A stretch of 64,000 nt of DNA from Simonsiella muelleri ATCC 29453 (GTDB taxonomy: Bacteria > Pseudomonadota > Gammaproteobacteria > Burkholderiales > Neisseriaceae): positions 2,170,001 through 2,234,000 of the forward strand of contig NZ_CP019448.1 of assembly GCF_002951835.1 (NCBI RefSeq), written 5' to 3'. Shown piece after piece: positions 53,717 through 62,518 of the stretch. The notes beneath the pieces were generated by a model. It saw only the letters and a program-made list of their open reading frames with translations, was not told the origin of the DNA and did no database searches. Each line of letters starts with the position of its first letter. Within the stretch, counting starts at the first letter, position 1. The translations under genes and the position numbers were made by a program.

Positions 53717-54382
53717 TTATTCTGGCGCAATCCCAATTTGATATCCTAAATTCCGATGATTGCGAATAAAATCTTTACCGATTTTTTTACGCAAATTGTA
53801 AACATGGACTTCAATGGCATTACTTTCAATTTCTTGTTCCCAGCCATAGAGTTTGTCTTCAATTTGGGCGCGGCTGTGGATAAAATTCGGTTGCAACAAC
53901 AGCATTTCTAATAACATATATTCATGTCGTGTGAGTGGCAAAGATTGACCACGTAACGTGGCGGTTTTGGCTGCGGTGTCCAGCGTGAGTGCGCCACAAC
54001 GGATATCCGCCGCCGCTCTTCCTTTACTGCGGCGAATCAGCGCAACCAGTCGTGCTGCCACTTCGTCCAATGCAAATGGTTTACACAAATAATCGTCCGC
54101 ACCGCTATTGAGTCCAGCCAAACGATCTGGCAGGGCATCACGTGCCGTCAAAATCAATACGGGAATATCGTGATTGGTTTGTCGCCAAGTCTGTAAAATG
54201 ACCATGCCATCGCAATCAGGTAAACCTAAATCCAATACAACTGCATCGTAAGATGCTGAATTTAATGCGTCTGCACCTAATTTACCATTTTGAAACCAGT
54301 CGGCAGTGAAGCTTAATTTGCTTAAACCGTGGTACAGCCCATCGCCTATGAGTGGGTCATCTTCTATAATTAATATTCTCAT
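53717..54382 (-). CDS. OmpR/PhoB-family response regulator
   Basis: From ATG 54382 the product is 221 residues. A receiver domain (MRILIIEDDPLIGDGLYHGL, phospho-acceptor Asp in VVLDLGLPDCDG, Lys in LCKPFALDE) is followed by a winged-helix DNA-binding domain (LTRHEYMLLEMLLLQPNFIH, EVHVYNLRKKIG). It is most like QseB/PmrA regulators. No histidine kinase gene is adjacent in this window; SemiSWEET lies downstream and surA upstream. The kinase may be encoded elsewhere. Confidence 0.85.
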   Translation of the reverse strand: MRILIIEDDPLIGDGLYHGLSKLSFTADWFQNGKLGADALNSASYDAVVLDLGLPDCDGMVILQTWRQTNHDIPVLILTARDALPDRLAGLNSGADDYLCKPFALDEVAARLVALIRRSKGRAAADIRCGALTLDTAAKTATLRGQSLPLTRHEYMLLEMLLLQPNFIHSRAQIEDKLYGWEQEIESNAIEVHVYNLRKKIGKDFIRNHRNLGYQIGIAPE

Positions 54383-54393
54383 TTTATTCAATA

Positions 54394-54407
54394 TGAATAC
54401 TGGTTCT
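54394..54407. repeat. Solo AGAACC-type end at the surA stop
   Basis: AGAACCAGTATTCA (minus strand) matches the terminus of the element at 2387. Its TAGAACC supplies the TAG stop codon of surA. Only the end remains. Confidence 0.5.
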
Positions 54408-55353
54408 AAAAATTATTCACCACAGCATCATGCATTAATTGCTGCATAAATTGGGTTTGCTGTTTTTGTTGTTCTTTGCGCACCAATAAACGGCGAATGG
54501 CTTCGCGTTGGGTTTTGGTGGGATCAATTTCGGTGCGTTTACCGAGCATTTGCAACATTTGCCAATTTTGCGTGGTTTGAATTGGCGCACTGGTTTCACC
54601 AACTTTCAACAATTGCAACATCGCTTCCACTTTTTCAGGCTGACTATTTTCCGGAAGTTCTACCACACCATTTTGCGCAGCAGCAGCTTCTTGCGAATAG
54701 CGTTTGGCGAGCGTACCAAAATCACTGCCACTTTGAACGGATTTCGCAATCAATTTCATGCGATCGCCGACTGCTGCAGCTTTGTTATTTTCATTAATCT
54801 TCAACACAATACGGCGAACATTGTACACCGTATATGGATTACCCGATGGCACAACTTGTCCATCTTTTTGTGCTTGATTGATGTAGGCTTGAATATCGTT
54901 ATCACTGACTTCCACGCTTTCATTCATGCGGTCAATCATGCGTCCTACCAATAAATCTTTCGCCACTTCCAAACGATACGCATCGCGACTCCAACCTAAT
55001 TTTTTAGTTTGATTAAATAAATTCTCTACGGTTGTATGTGCGGCTGTGGCACGGCGGTTGAGTTCAGCGTCAATTTCAGCGGATGTAACTTTTAAACCTT
55101 GTTCTTTGGCAGCATAAACCAATAAGGCACGTTCCATTAATTGTTGTTTAGCGGTTTTGGCTAATTCTTCATTGGAAATACTCGCGCTGGCTGGATTACT
55201 GCGAAGCAAACGGACGGTGCGTTCAATGTCGCCATAAGTGATGATTGACGCATTCACTTCAGTCGCCACGCCATTCAAAACGCGAATTTCTGCGGCTGCC
55301 TGAAAATGAATCGCCAATAAACTAGCAAGAGTGATGATTTTGATGTGTTTCAT
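54406..55353 (-). CDS. surA: Periplasmic chaperone/peptidylprolyl isomerase SurA
   Basis: The 315-residue protein has a signal peptide (MKHIKIITLASLLAIHFQAA), the SurA N-terminal chaperone region (RVLNGVATEVNASIITYGDI) and one parvulin-type domain, shorter than the E. coli protein that has two. SurA escorts outer-membrane proteins such as LptD. Its start overlaps the lptD stop by 4 bp, a conserved arrangement. The C-terminus (HDAVVNNF) ends at a TAG within a repeat edge. Confidence 0.88.
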   Translation of the reverse strand: MKHIKIITLASLLAIHFQAAAEIRVLNGVATEVNASIITYGDIERTVRLLRSNPASASISNEELAKTAKQQLMERALLVYAAKEQGLKVTSAEIDAELNRRATAAHTTVENLFNQTKKLGWSRDAYRLEVAKDLLVGRMIDRMNESVEVSDNDIQAYINQAQKDGQVVPSGNPYTVYNVRRIVLKINENNKAAAVGDRMKLIAKSVQSGSDFGTLAKRYSQEAAAAQNGVVELPENSQPEKVEAMLQLLKVGETSAPIQTTQNWQMLQMLGKRTEIDPTKTQREAIRRLLVRKEQQKQQTQFMQQLMHDAVVNNF

Positions 55354-57650
55354 TTGGTCGTAACCTCATTGGTTTTGTGATAACCCGGAATGCCGAGTCG
55401 TAAAGTTTCGTAGGGGTTATTCCCCAAACTGCTTAAATTTTTCAGTTGTAACGTAAAATAAAAGGCATTTTTGTGTTCATTCAAACCCGTAACATAGCGT
55501 TGTCCCACCACACTCACGCTCCAGCAACCACACGGATTGCGGTATTCTAACCCCATAGTCCCGTTAATGAAGGTTGATGGATTGATGCTGTAATTCAGTC
55601 GCCCTACTGCGTACCAATTTGGAGTAATGGGATATTGTGCAGCCAAATCAATATGTTTCAATTTATCAAAGTAACCAGAATAAATTTCTTCATGGCGACC
55701 ATATTTGTAACGCGCTGCCAATACTTTGCCTGCCTGCGGATTGTAACGGATACCTGCATCAAAACGTTGAGTAATGCGTTCGCTTTGGTTGTAGTGCCAA
55801 TTCATGTCAGCAAACCAATTGGGATGAATGCGTCCACCTGCGAATAATACAATATCGCTGCGTTTGCGTGCTGATGTGGTCAGGCTACCATCAAGTAGCA
55901 CGTTGTCTGTTTTGAAATACATTTTTTGCCCGATACCCATGCGAAAATATTCTGCGCCTGTTTGTGCATCTAAAAAGCGTGTTCGCAAGCCCACTGACAA
56001 ACTGTTGCTGCTGTTGATGCGGTCGTTACCCGAATACAAATTTTCGCGGAATAATTGACCGTAGCTGAACGCATTTTCCGAACTGTCAAAATTGGGTAAA
56101 TCATTTTGTGATTTGCTGGTAACATAGTTGTAAAATAAACGCGGTTCAAATGTTTGAATGTATTTTTGGTCAAATAAATTCGCATTGCGTTCAAAGGTTA
56201 AACCCGAATCCACACTCACCATCGGCAACACACGCGATGCACTACGCGCCGATTTATCACCAAATTCGTCTAACCAATAACGGCTGGCGTGTATGCCCAC
56301 TTTCGGACGCACATAACCCCAAGGCTTGCTAAAATCCCATTGCACCGACGGATTCACAACCATTCGCGTACCGCTTTGTTTATTTTTGTGGTCAAAACGT
56401 GTGATTTGGCTGTTGAAATTGTATTGCGTGATACCATGATTTTTTTGCCAATTGGCTGATAATTTTGGAAGAATGGCATATGGTTTATCGGTATTACCAG
56501 ACGAATCAGGCAGCGTTTGGTAATCCAAAACCGTTAAATTGGCGTTCAGTGTGCTGCCCAAAAACGGCGTGTGATAATCTAGCCACGCCCGATTTTCCAA
56601 ATTCACGCTGGATGTGGTGTTATAAAAATTGCGTTGATAATCATCGTCTGACATACGATGCAAACTCATGCCACCCGTTAATTTATCAGAAAAAATGTGT
56701 GAATGAGAAAATTTGGCTTCGTAACGATTTTTGTATTGGCTGCGTTGGTCGTTAGGCATATATTTCACATTCAGGCTGCCTGAATAATTTGGCTCTAAAT
56801 AACGAAATTCACCACGCAAAGTCGCACCACGATCACTAATTACCCCAGGTGCTAAAGTCGCATCACGATTTGCCGCCAAATTGAAATAATACGGCAATTC
56901 CGTTTCCAAACCATCAGAACCCACTTTCATGGTTGGCACCAACAAACCACTTTTGCGATTACCATTGGTCGGGAAATCCACCCAAGGTGTATACAACACA
57001 GGCACACCACCAAATACCAAACGTGCGTGTTTTGCCACACCAATTTGCGTGTCATGATTAGTAGATAACTCACTGGCTTGAATGTACCAAGAATGATCGC
57101 CTGCTGCGCAAGTATTGAATTTGACATCGTGCATAGACGAATGGGTTTTATCATGCATAGCAATGCTGCCTGAAACCCCTTGCAATCGGCGACCATTTTG
57201 CTCGGCTTCAAATTCACTATTTTGCACGCTGCCTTTGTTGTTTTTCAAATCGTATTCTAAGGTTTGACCGCGAATGGTTTGCCCATCGCCGCGTGTGAGG
57301 GTAAACTCATTGCCTGCCTTGATTGTGTCAATTGTTTGATTGTATTCTACCCAATTGGCATTTAGGGTTTCGTCGTTGCGCTCCACAATCACATCGCCTG
57401 TCGCCACTGCGCTGACGGTGCTTTTGCCTGCTAATTTGTCGGCGGTAATGCGAGTTACGTCTTCAGGCAGCTTGTCTTCGCCGCTTTTTTTAGCAGGTTC
57501 AACCGCATAACGTTGAATATTTTTAGCTGGCGAACAATGAAAACGACTGCGTTTCCATGACAAATCGGGTGCATCAGTCGCCCAAGTGTTGCCTGAAAAC
57601 GCCACAATTAATGCCATAACTAAAGGTTTGCAAATAAATATACGCGACAA
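55350..57650 (-). CDS. lptD: LPS-assembly outer-membrane protein LptD
   Basis: The 766-residue protein has a signal peptide (about residues 1-24), a periplasmic OstA/jellyroll domain (DVIVERNDETLNANWVEYNQ), then a large beta-barrel with repeated aromatic strands. PNWYAVGRLNYSINPSTFING is near the C-terminal end, and the CGCWSVSVVGQRYV segment holds conserved cysteines needed for disulfide bonds. It inserts LPS/LOS in the outer leaflet. Coupled to surA downstream and divergent from amgK. Confidence 0.93.
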   Translation of the reverse strand: MSRIFICKPLVMALIVAFSGNTWATDAPDLSWKRSRFHCSPAKNIQRYAVEPAKKSGEDKLPEDVTRITADKLAGKSTVSAVATGDVIVERNDETLNANWVEYNQTIDTIKAGNEFTLTRGDGQTIRGQTLEYDLKNNKGSVQNSEFEAEQNGRRLQGVSGSIAMHDKTHSSMHDVKFNTCAAGDHSWYIQASELSTNHDTQIGVAKHARLVFGGVPVLYTPWVDFPTNGNRKSGLLVPTMKVGSDGLETELPYYFNLAANRDATLAPGVISDRGATLRGEFRYLEPNYSGSLNVKYMPNDQRSQYKNRYEAKFSHSHIFSDKLTGGMSLHRMSDDDYQRNFYNTTSSVNLENRAWLDYHTPFLGSTLNANLTVLDYQTLPDSSGNTDKPYAILPKLSANWQKNHGITQYNFNSQITRFDHKNKQSGTRMVVNPSVQWDFSKPWGYVRPKVGIHASRYWLDEFGDKSARSASRVLPMVSVDSGLTFERNANLFDQKYIQTFEPRLFYNYVTSKSQNDLPNFDSSENAFSYGQLFRENLYSGNDRINSSNSLSVGLRTRFLDAQTGAEYFRMGIGQKMYFKTDNVLLDGSLTTSARKRSDIVLFAGGRIHPNWFADMNWHYNQSERITQRFDAGIRYNPQAGKVLAARYKYGRHEEIYSGYFDKLKHIDLAAQYPITPNWYAVGRLNYSINPSTFINGTMGLEYRNPCGCWSVSVVGQRYVTGLNEHKNAFYFTLQLKNLSSLGNNPYETLRLGIPGYHKTNEVTTK

Positions 57651-57850
57651 AATAACACCCTATTGCGGTTTTACGGTTAAAATAGTGCATATTTTAACCG
57701 AATTTGTTTCAAAAGGACTACGCATATTCCCCAAACAAATTCATTCATAAAATACGAAAACCATTTTCAGACAGCCTGAAAATCATTTTATTGAATTAAT
57801 TCGTTGGACACACAATCCTTTTGAAGAATCCACTCGTAGAAAGAACCACC

Positions 57851-58864
57851 ATGCAACGACAAACCCAATTACAACGTTGGCTCTGCGAACAATATCCCAA
57901 TCGCCCATTTGAATTGACGTTCGCCGCCGCCGATGCGGATTACCGCCGCTATTTTCGCGCCACTTTCGCAGATGGTAGAACCGTGATTTGCATGGACGCA
58001 CCACCCGAAAAAATGCGTGAAAGTGTATTAAATTATTTGAAAATCCGTGATTTATTTTCACATTTGAATGTACCCACCGTATTGGCAAAAAATTTGGACG
58101 ATGGCTTCATTGTGTTGAACGATTTGGGCGATACCCAATACCTAAAAGCCATGCAAATGCACCCCAATGATTTAGCCGCCCACAAAGCCTTATTACTGGA
58201 AGCCATTGATGCCTTAATTGAATTACAAAAATCCAGCCAACCTAACACGCTGCCTGAATACGACCATGAAAAATTACTCGCCGAAGTGAATTTGTTCCCT
58301 GACTGGTTTGTCGCCAAAGAATTAAACAAGGAATTCAATTTCAAACAAAGGCAATTGTGGCAAGAAGGCATCGCTGCCTTGTTGCCTGTGATTGAAGCGC
58401 AACCCAAAGTGTATGTTCATCGTGATTTTATTGTCCGCAATTTGATGTTGACTCGTGATCGTGTGGGTGTGTTGGATTTCCAAGACGCGTTGTATGGCGC
58501 AATTACTTATGATTTGGTGTCATTGTTGCGTGATGCGTTTATTGAGTGGGACGAAGAATTTGTGTTGGATTTGGTTGTCCGCTACTGGGAAAAAGCACGG
58601 GCAGCGGATTTACCTGTGCCTGTAGAATTTGATGTATTTTATCGCTGGTTTGAATTCACGGGTGTACAACGTCATTTGAAAGTAGCTGGGATTTTTGCGC
58701 GGTTGTGGCATCGCGATGGTAAAGACAAATATCGCCCAGAAATTCCGCGATTTTTAAATTACTTGCGCCGCACAACACGCCGTTATCAAGAGCTTGCACC
58801 AATTTACGCTTTGTTATTGGAACTGGTGGGCGATGAAGAATTACAAACAGGTTATACATTCTAA
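57851..58864 (+). CDS. amgK: Cell-wall recycling sugar kinase AmgK
   Basis: From ATG 57851 the product has 337 residues. It shows the aminoglycoside-phosphotransferase fold: YRRYFRATFADGRTVICM, the catalytic VHRDFIVRNLML (Asp 192) and metal-binding DFQDA (about 209-213). AmgK phosphorylates N-acetylmuramic acid/GlcNAc at C1 in the MurU recycling path. The position divergent from lptD-surA is typical for amgK. MurU itself is not adjacent; the next gene is unrelated. Confidence 0.8.
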   Translation: MQRQTQLQRWLCEQYPNRPFELTFAAADADYRRYFRATFADGRTVICMDAPPEKMRESVLNYLKIRDLFSHLNVPTVLAKNLDDGFIVLNDLGDTQYLKAMQMHPNDLAAHKALLLEAIDALIELQKSSQPNTLPEYDHEKLLAEVNLFPDWFVAKELNKEFNFKQRQLWQEGIAALLPVIEAQPKVYVHRDFIVRNLMLTRDRVGVLDFQDALYGAITYDLVSLLRDAFIEWDEEFVLDLVVRYWEKARAADLPVPVEFDVFYRWFEFTGVQRHLKVAGIFARLWHRDGKDKYRPEIPRFLNYLRRTTRRYQELAPIYALLLELVGDEELQTGYTF

Positions 58865-58918
58865 TTTGCTCATTGATTAATTAACTTAACCCTTTTCAGG
58901 CAGCCTGAAAGATTTTTT

Positions 58919-59383
58919 ATGAATTTCCGCTCAACCCAAGCCATACCTTCCAATCGTTTTCGTTTGTCGCCGACCATTTTAATTGCGTTGTCAGACACCA
59001 CAGTTACCTTGACGAATGTCCGCACACGCGAACAATTTACCGCCAGCGCGATTTTGGCACCTAATACGCAAATTCGCAGTGATTGGGAAATCACAGCCTA
59101 TCGCTACAGTGAAAACTTACAGCCTTTTGCACACCCACGCACACCCGTAACCAACAGCCATGCAGCGGAGATGATTTTGCGTAGTGCTTTGAAAGATTAT
59201 GGTTTATCACAATTTGCACCCACGATTATTTTGCGTCCGCAACCGCGTTTTTTGGTGGACATCACGGACGCAGAATTATCCACATTGCGTGAAATTGCAT
59301 TGAAAGTAGGTGCCGCACGTGTGGCGATGTATCTGAAACCTGAATTTTCGGAACGCGATTGGGCGTATTTTGAAAATGCGTGA
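58919..59383 (+). CDS. Uncharacterised conserved-looking protein, 154 residues
   Basis: The protein (MNFRSTQAIPSNRFRLSPTI) has a beta-rich N-terminal half (LIALSDTTVTLTNVRTREQF) and a helical C-terminal half (ELSTLREIALKVGAARVAMY). No signal peptide or membrane helix is obvious, and I do not recognise a family. It follows amgK by 54 bp, separated by a DUS, and may be co-transcribed. A Neisseria-dialect DUS hairpin terminates it. Confidence 0.65.
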   Translation: MNFRSTQAIPSNRFRLSPTILIALSDTTVTLTNVRTREQFTASAILAPNTQIRSDWEITAYRYSENLQPFAHPRTPVTNSHAAEMILRSALKDYGLSQFAPTIILRPQPRFLVDITDAELSTLREIALKVGAARVAMYLKPEFSERDWAYFENA

Positions 59384-59425
59384 ATTTTTTAGGCTGAAGA
59401 AAGTTTGATGAGCGTGAAAAATAGA

Positions 59426-59462
59426 AAGGTCGTCTGAAAGTAAGTTTCAGGCGACCTTTTAA
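59426..59462. terminator. Hairpin terminator made of a mucosa-type DUS
   Basis: AAAGGTCGTCTGAAA and TTTCAGGCGACCTTT flank a short loop. AGGTCGTCTGAA (59428-59439) is the AG-mucDUS dialect described for the Neisseria mucosa group, unlike the local AGGCTGCCTGAA; the opposite arm is a one-base variant. Confidence 0.7.
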
Positions 59463-59480
59463 AAAAGAAGCAAAGAATTT

Positions 59481-59640
59481 AGAACCTATGTTCGTAAGAT
59501 TGAAAACTTGATTTTATTGATAATTTTTTCAAATACTAGGCGGCTTTTTAAGCCAATAGTCCCGATATTGGCTTAAAATTCGCCTTACTTTCGCACCAAT
59601 TGGGACAAAAATCCATTTCACGTTGGCTACGAATACATAT
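59481..59640. repeat. AGAACC-ended repeat element
   Basis: Starts AGAACCTATGTTCGTAAGA and ends with the inverse of TATGTATTCGTAGCCAACG, so it matches the 2387 element at one end and the 43387 edge at the other. It includes a palindrome around GGCTTTTTAAGCCAATAGTC. Confidence 0.65.
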
Positions 59641-59896
59641 GATAAATTAAAATGCAATGATGAAAACACGGTTTCGTTAACTTATTCTTTGATTTTAATT
59701 GAGATTATAATTGAATTGTCAGTAGCTTCTAGTATAGTTAAAGAAAAATAATGAATGTTGACGCTACCGTATTAGAAGCAATTTCCGATTATGATCAGGA
59801 AATAGCGTAGCACGCCAATGCACTTTTCAAATATAAAATAAAAAGGCATAATGGCAGCCCTTTTTTTTCAGAATTATTTATTTTAGGAGTAAAGGT

Positions 59897-60475
59897 ATGA
59901 ATATTTTGTTATTGGATGGCGGTAAAGATTTCGGACATTCGCATGGTGAGTTAAATCACACACTTCACAAAAAAGCGAAAGAAATTTTGACCTCACTGGG
60001 ACATAATGTAAAAGAAACTGTGATTGATGCTGGCTATGATATTGAAGTAGAAATTGAAAAATTCTTGTGGATGGATGCTGTGATTTGGCAGATGCCAAGT
60101 TGGTGGATGCATGAACCCTGGACAGTGAAAAAATACATAGACGAAGTATTAACCAGCGGACACGGCAAGCTATATCAAAGTGATGGTCGCCACCGCGTCA
60201 ATCCAACTGAAGGCTATGGCACAGGTGGTTTGTTGCAAGGCAAAAAACACATGCTTTCGCTTACTTGGAATGCCCCGATTGAAGCCTTTACTCGCGAAGG
60301 TGACTTCTTCGAAGGCAAGGACATCGATGTTCTGTATATGCACTTTCACAAACTCAACGAGTTCATTGGTTTAACCCGTTTACCGACATTCCTATGTAAC
60401 GATGTGATTAAAAATCTACAAGTAGAAAAATACTTAGCCGACTACCAAGTACATTTGGAAAAAGTGTTCGGTTAG
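59897..60475 (+). CDS. mdaB: NAD(P)H quinone reductase, MdaB family
   Basis: The 192-residue flavodoxin-like protein has MNILLLDGGKDFGHSHGELN, MPSWWMHEPWTVKKYIDEVL and GGLLQGKKHMLSLTWNAP, characteristic of MdaB, an FAD-dependent NADPH:quinone reductase that protects against oxidative stress. It starts behind AGGAGTAAAGGT. Monocistronic between repeat-rich gaps. Confidence 0.9.
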   Translation: MNILLLDGGKDFGHSHGELNHTLHKKAKEILTSLGHNVKETVIDAGYDIEVEIEKFLWMDAVIWQMPSWWMHEPWTVKKYIDEVLTSGHGKLYQSDGRHRVNPTEGYGTGGLLQGKKHMLSLTWNAPIEAFTREGDFFEGKDIDVLYMHFHKLNEFIGLTRLPTFLCNDVIKNLQVEKYLADYQVHLEKVFG

Positions 60476-60558
60476 TTGCGAGATATTAGTGATATTAGTC
60501 TAGAAAGTAGGCATTTTTGCCTACTTTTTTATTATGTAGAACAATTGGCACCTGAACC

Positions 60559-60666
60559 AAAACCTTTGCAAAACCTCTGAATTCACAAACTCCAAAAAAA
60601 TAACCAATTGAAACTTTGGGAATTTATTTTTTATAACTATCAAAAAATGAGGTTTTGCAAAGGTTG
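60559..60666. repeat. 107-bp MITE with IS5-type terminal repeats
   Basis: Inverted repeats AACCTTTGCAAAACCTC (left) and GAGGTTTTGCAAAGGTT (right) enclose a non-coding AT-rich core. They share AACCTTTGCAAAACC with the IS ends at 25577. The right half matches the degraded unit at 38562-38630. Confidence 0.75.
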
Positions 60667-60677
60667 CAGTCTGAAAA

Positions 60678-60875
60678 TTACCGTCCATACATTTCCGAAA
60701 TCCATTTGATTTGCTCTTCGGTGGCGGCGGATTCGCCGAGTTTGGCTGATAGTGCAAATTCGCCACTTAAACCGTTTTGCGTACGCGTTTGTTGCCATGC
60801 GTGTAGGCGTTCGGTGTCGGTTTGTTGGTGTTTGAGTTGGCAGATTTTTTAGGCGGTTTCGGTTTTGTTATCCAT
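60678..60875 (-). pseudogene. Short gene broken by an in-frame stop
   Basis: The frame begins MDNKTETA, then a TAA at 60849-60851, then continues KICQLKHQQTDTERLHAWQQ to EEQIKWISEMYGR and a final TAA, 66 codons in all. The clean ends and the good ribosome site (GGAAATTGTA before the ATG) suggest a formerly functional protein. A CAA-to-TAA change at codon 9 would explain it. Family unknown. Confidence 0.6.
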
Positions 60876-60885
60876 TACAATTTCC

Positions 60886-62385
60886 TTATTTCAATAATTG
60901 AATGCACCTTTCAAGAATTACAGGATTATTAATAAGTAATAATTTTAATTTTTTTCTTACCCTAGTAATATTTTGAAATAGCATTTGTATGGGGTTGTAG
61001 TAGGTATTCTGAAGATAGGTTAAATTACCATTAGTATCATATGTGAAAAAATCATCAATTATTAAAGCAACATTATCAAATTCTTGACCAATTACTTTGT
61101 GAGAAGTATTACTGATATTCTTTGAATATTCTTGATGGTATTCAGCATTGTATTGTGATGGTGTAAATTTAATCATTTCCCATTCAGAATTATCAATATT
61201 TTGTATATAGTTATTGATGGTATCTAGATTGTTGAAATAAATAATTTCGATGTTTCCGTCATTACAAATAGATAAGTCATTTCTTCTATTATTAAATATT
61301 CCTTTAATAAAATTAGCAATTTCTTTATTTGTTCTTACTTTGTCAGTTAAAGAAAAACTTCTTATATTAGGTATTTGATTAATTAAACTAGTAATATCAT
61401 TTAATTTTTCTTTATTAGAGAGCGTTTGTTGTTTATCAAAGGCAAATATACATTTTTGGTTATTATTAGTAATAGCTTGTTTGATTTCATTAAATTGTTT
61501 TGTAGATAGTCTTTGCGCTTCATCGATGATAATAATATCAAAATCATTGTTTAAAGATTGGCTAAAATATTTTATAGAACTAATATTCCAGCCTTTTTCC
61601 TTTAATAAGAGATGCCCATCATTAAGTATTCCGCAGTGTAGAATAAGTATTTTCATTGTATTTTTTTGAAAGCTATGCGCTATATCATATGTAAGTAAAG
61701 TTTTCCCAGTGCCAGCAATACCTGTTAATGATATAAATAAACTGGTATTAGCAGGGTTTGTATTAATTAAGTTTTCTATTTTTTTCTTAATCTGTTCTTG
61801 ATTTTGCGTTAAAAAATATTTTTGTTGTAAAAAATTTTCTGTGGAATTGAAAGGGGAAACTAAATAATTTGATGGAATAAATTTTGTATCAATTAAAGCA
61901 TTTCTATCAATAATCTGACTTTTTAATAATTTAGCAAAATCAGTAGGAGTAATTTCAACTAAATCATTATCTTGATTTAGTTGATAAAAATGAAAAGTTT
62001 TATTTTCTTTATTGTATGCAAATGTAATATAGCAAGTTTCTACATCAAGAAATTCTAAATAAAATTTATTTCTTATTAATTGTATTTTTATTTCATTTAA
62101 GTCCTGTTCACTTTTTAGTTCTATATTTAAATGGAAATTTTTACCTAATCTCAGTAAATCAAATTCTTTTCCAATTTGTGGAATTGTATAGCCAATATAA
62201 AAATCATCATATTGATTTGCAGTTATTTTTTCATTATCCAAATTTTTAATTAAATTTCTAATTCCTTCAATTTCCTGTTCTTTGGGATTGATATTACTTA
62301 AAGCTAAAAAATTATTAAAAATTTCTCCCAATGAACTCATTTGTATTAGAGATAGTAAATTGACTGTTTTCATAATTAGACCCAT
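60886..62385 (-). CDS. Predicted nuclease-helicase (DUF2075-type P-loop protein)
   Basis: The 499-residue, very AT-rich gene encodes an N-terminal domain with a PD-(D/E)xK-like pattern (EFDLLRLGKNFHLNIELKSE: Asp76, Glu89, Lys91), followed by a superfamily 1 helicase-like ATPase: Walker A GIAGTGKT (222-229), Walker B IIIIDEAQRL (Asp288-Glu289) and motif VI NITRVRKKLK. An alternative ATG is at 62373. DUF2075 proteins often occur in defence islands. Role in nucleic acid defence is inferred from architecture and composition. It is divergent from valS and next to a broken short gene. Confidence 0.75.
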   Translation of the reverse strand: MGLIMKTVNLLSLIQMSSLGEIFNNFLALSNINPKEQEIEGIRNLIKNLDNEKITANQYDDFYIGYTIPQIGKEFDLLRLGKNFHLNIELKSEQDLNEIKIQLIRNKFYLEFLDVETCYITFAYNKENKTFHFYQLNQDNDLVEITPTDFAKLLKSQIIDRNALIDTKFIPSNYLVSPFNSTENFLQQKYFLTQNQEQIKKKIENLINTNPANTSLFISLTGIAGTGKTLLTYDIAHSFQKNTMKILILHCGILNDGHLLLKEKGWNISSIKYFSQSLNNDFDIIIIDEAQRLSTKQFNEIKQAITNNNQKCIFAFDKQQTLSNKEKLNDITSLINQIPNIRSFSLTDKVRTNKEIANFIKGIFNNRRNDLSICNDGNIEIIYFNNLDTINNYIQNIDNSEWEMIKFTPSQYNAEYHQEYSKNISNTSHKVIGQEFDNVALIIDDFFTYDTNGNLTYLQNTYYNPIQMLFQNITRVRKKLKLLLINNPVILERCIQLLK

Positions 62386-62473
62386 TCAAAAATTAGTATC
62401 TGAAAAAATTGTTCAGGCTGCTTGAAAGCACTATTATACACTTTTCAGCCAGCCTGAAACCTTGTTTTTTCGC

Positions 62474-62479
62474 TATAAT
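62474..62479 (+). promoter_or_regulatory. Possible valS promoter (-10)
   Basis: A perfect TATAAT lies 40 bp before the valS ATG. No good -35 is seen at the proper distance. A DUS (AGGCAGCCTGAA, 62506-62517) lies immediately upstream of the start codon. Confidence 0.4.
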
Positions 62480-62518
62480 ACTGCGTTTTTAATCAAACCC
62501 TTTCAGGCAGCCTGAACT

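Larger units (their letters stand above)
59384..59896. other. Intergenic region with terminator, repeat and gene remnant
   Basis: The 513 bp contain a terminator (59426-59462), an AGAACC-type repeat (59481-59640), and an AT-rich tail with a 19-codon frame beginning MNVDATVLEAISDYDQEIA (59752-59811), which may be a remnant of a lost gene. The mdaB gene is preceded by AGGAGTAAAG. Confidence 0.5.

Noticed and set aside
59752..59811. 19-codon frame MNVDATVLEAISDYDQEIA
   Set aside because: Too short to call a gene; may be a remnant.
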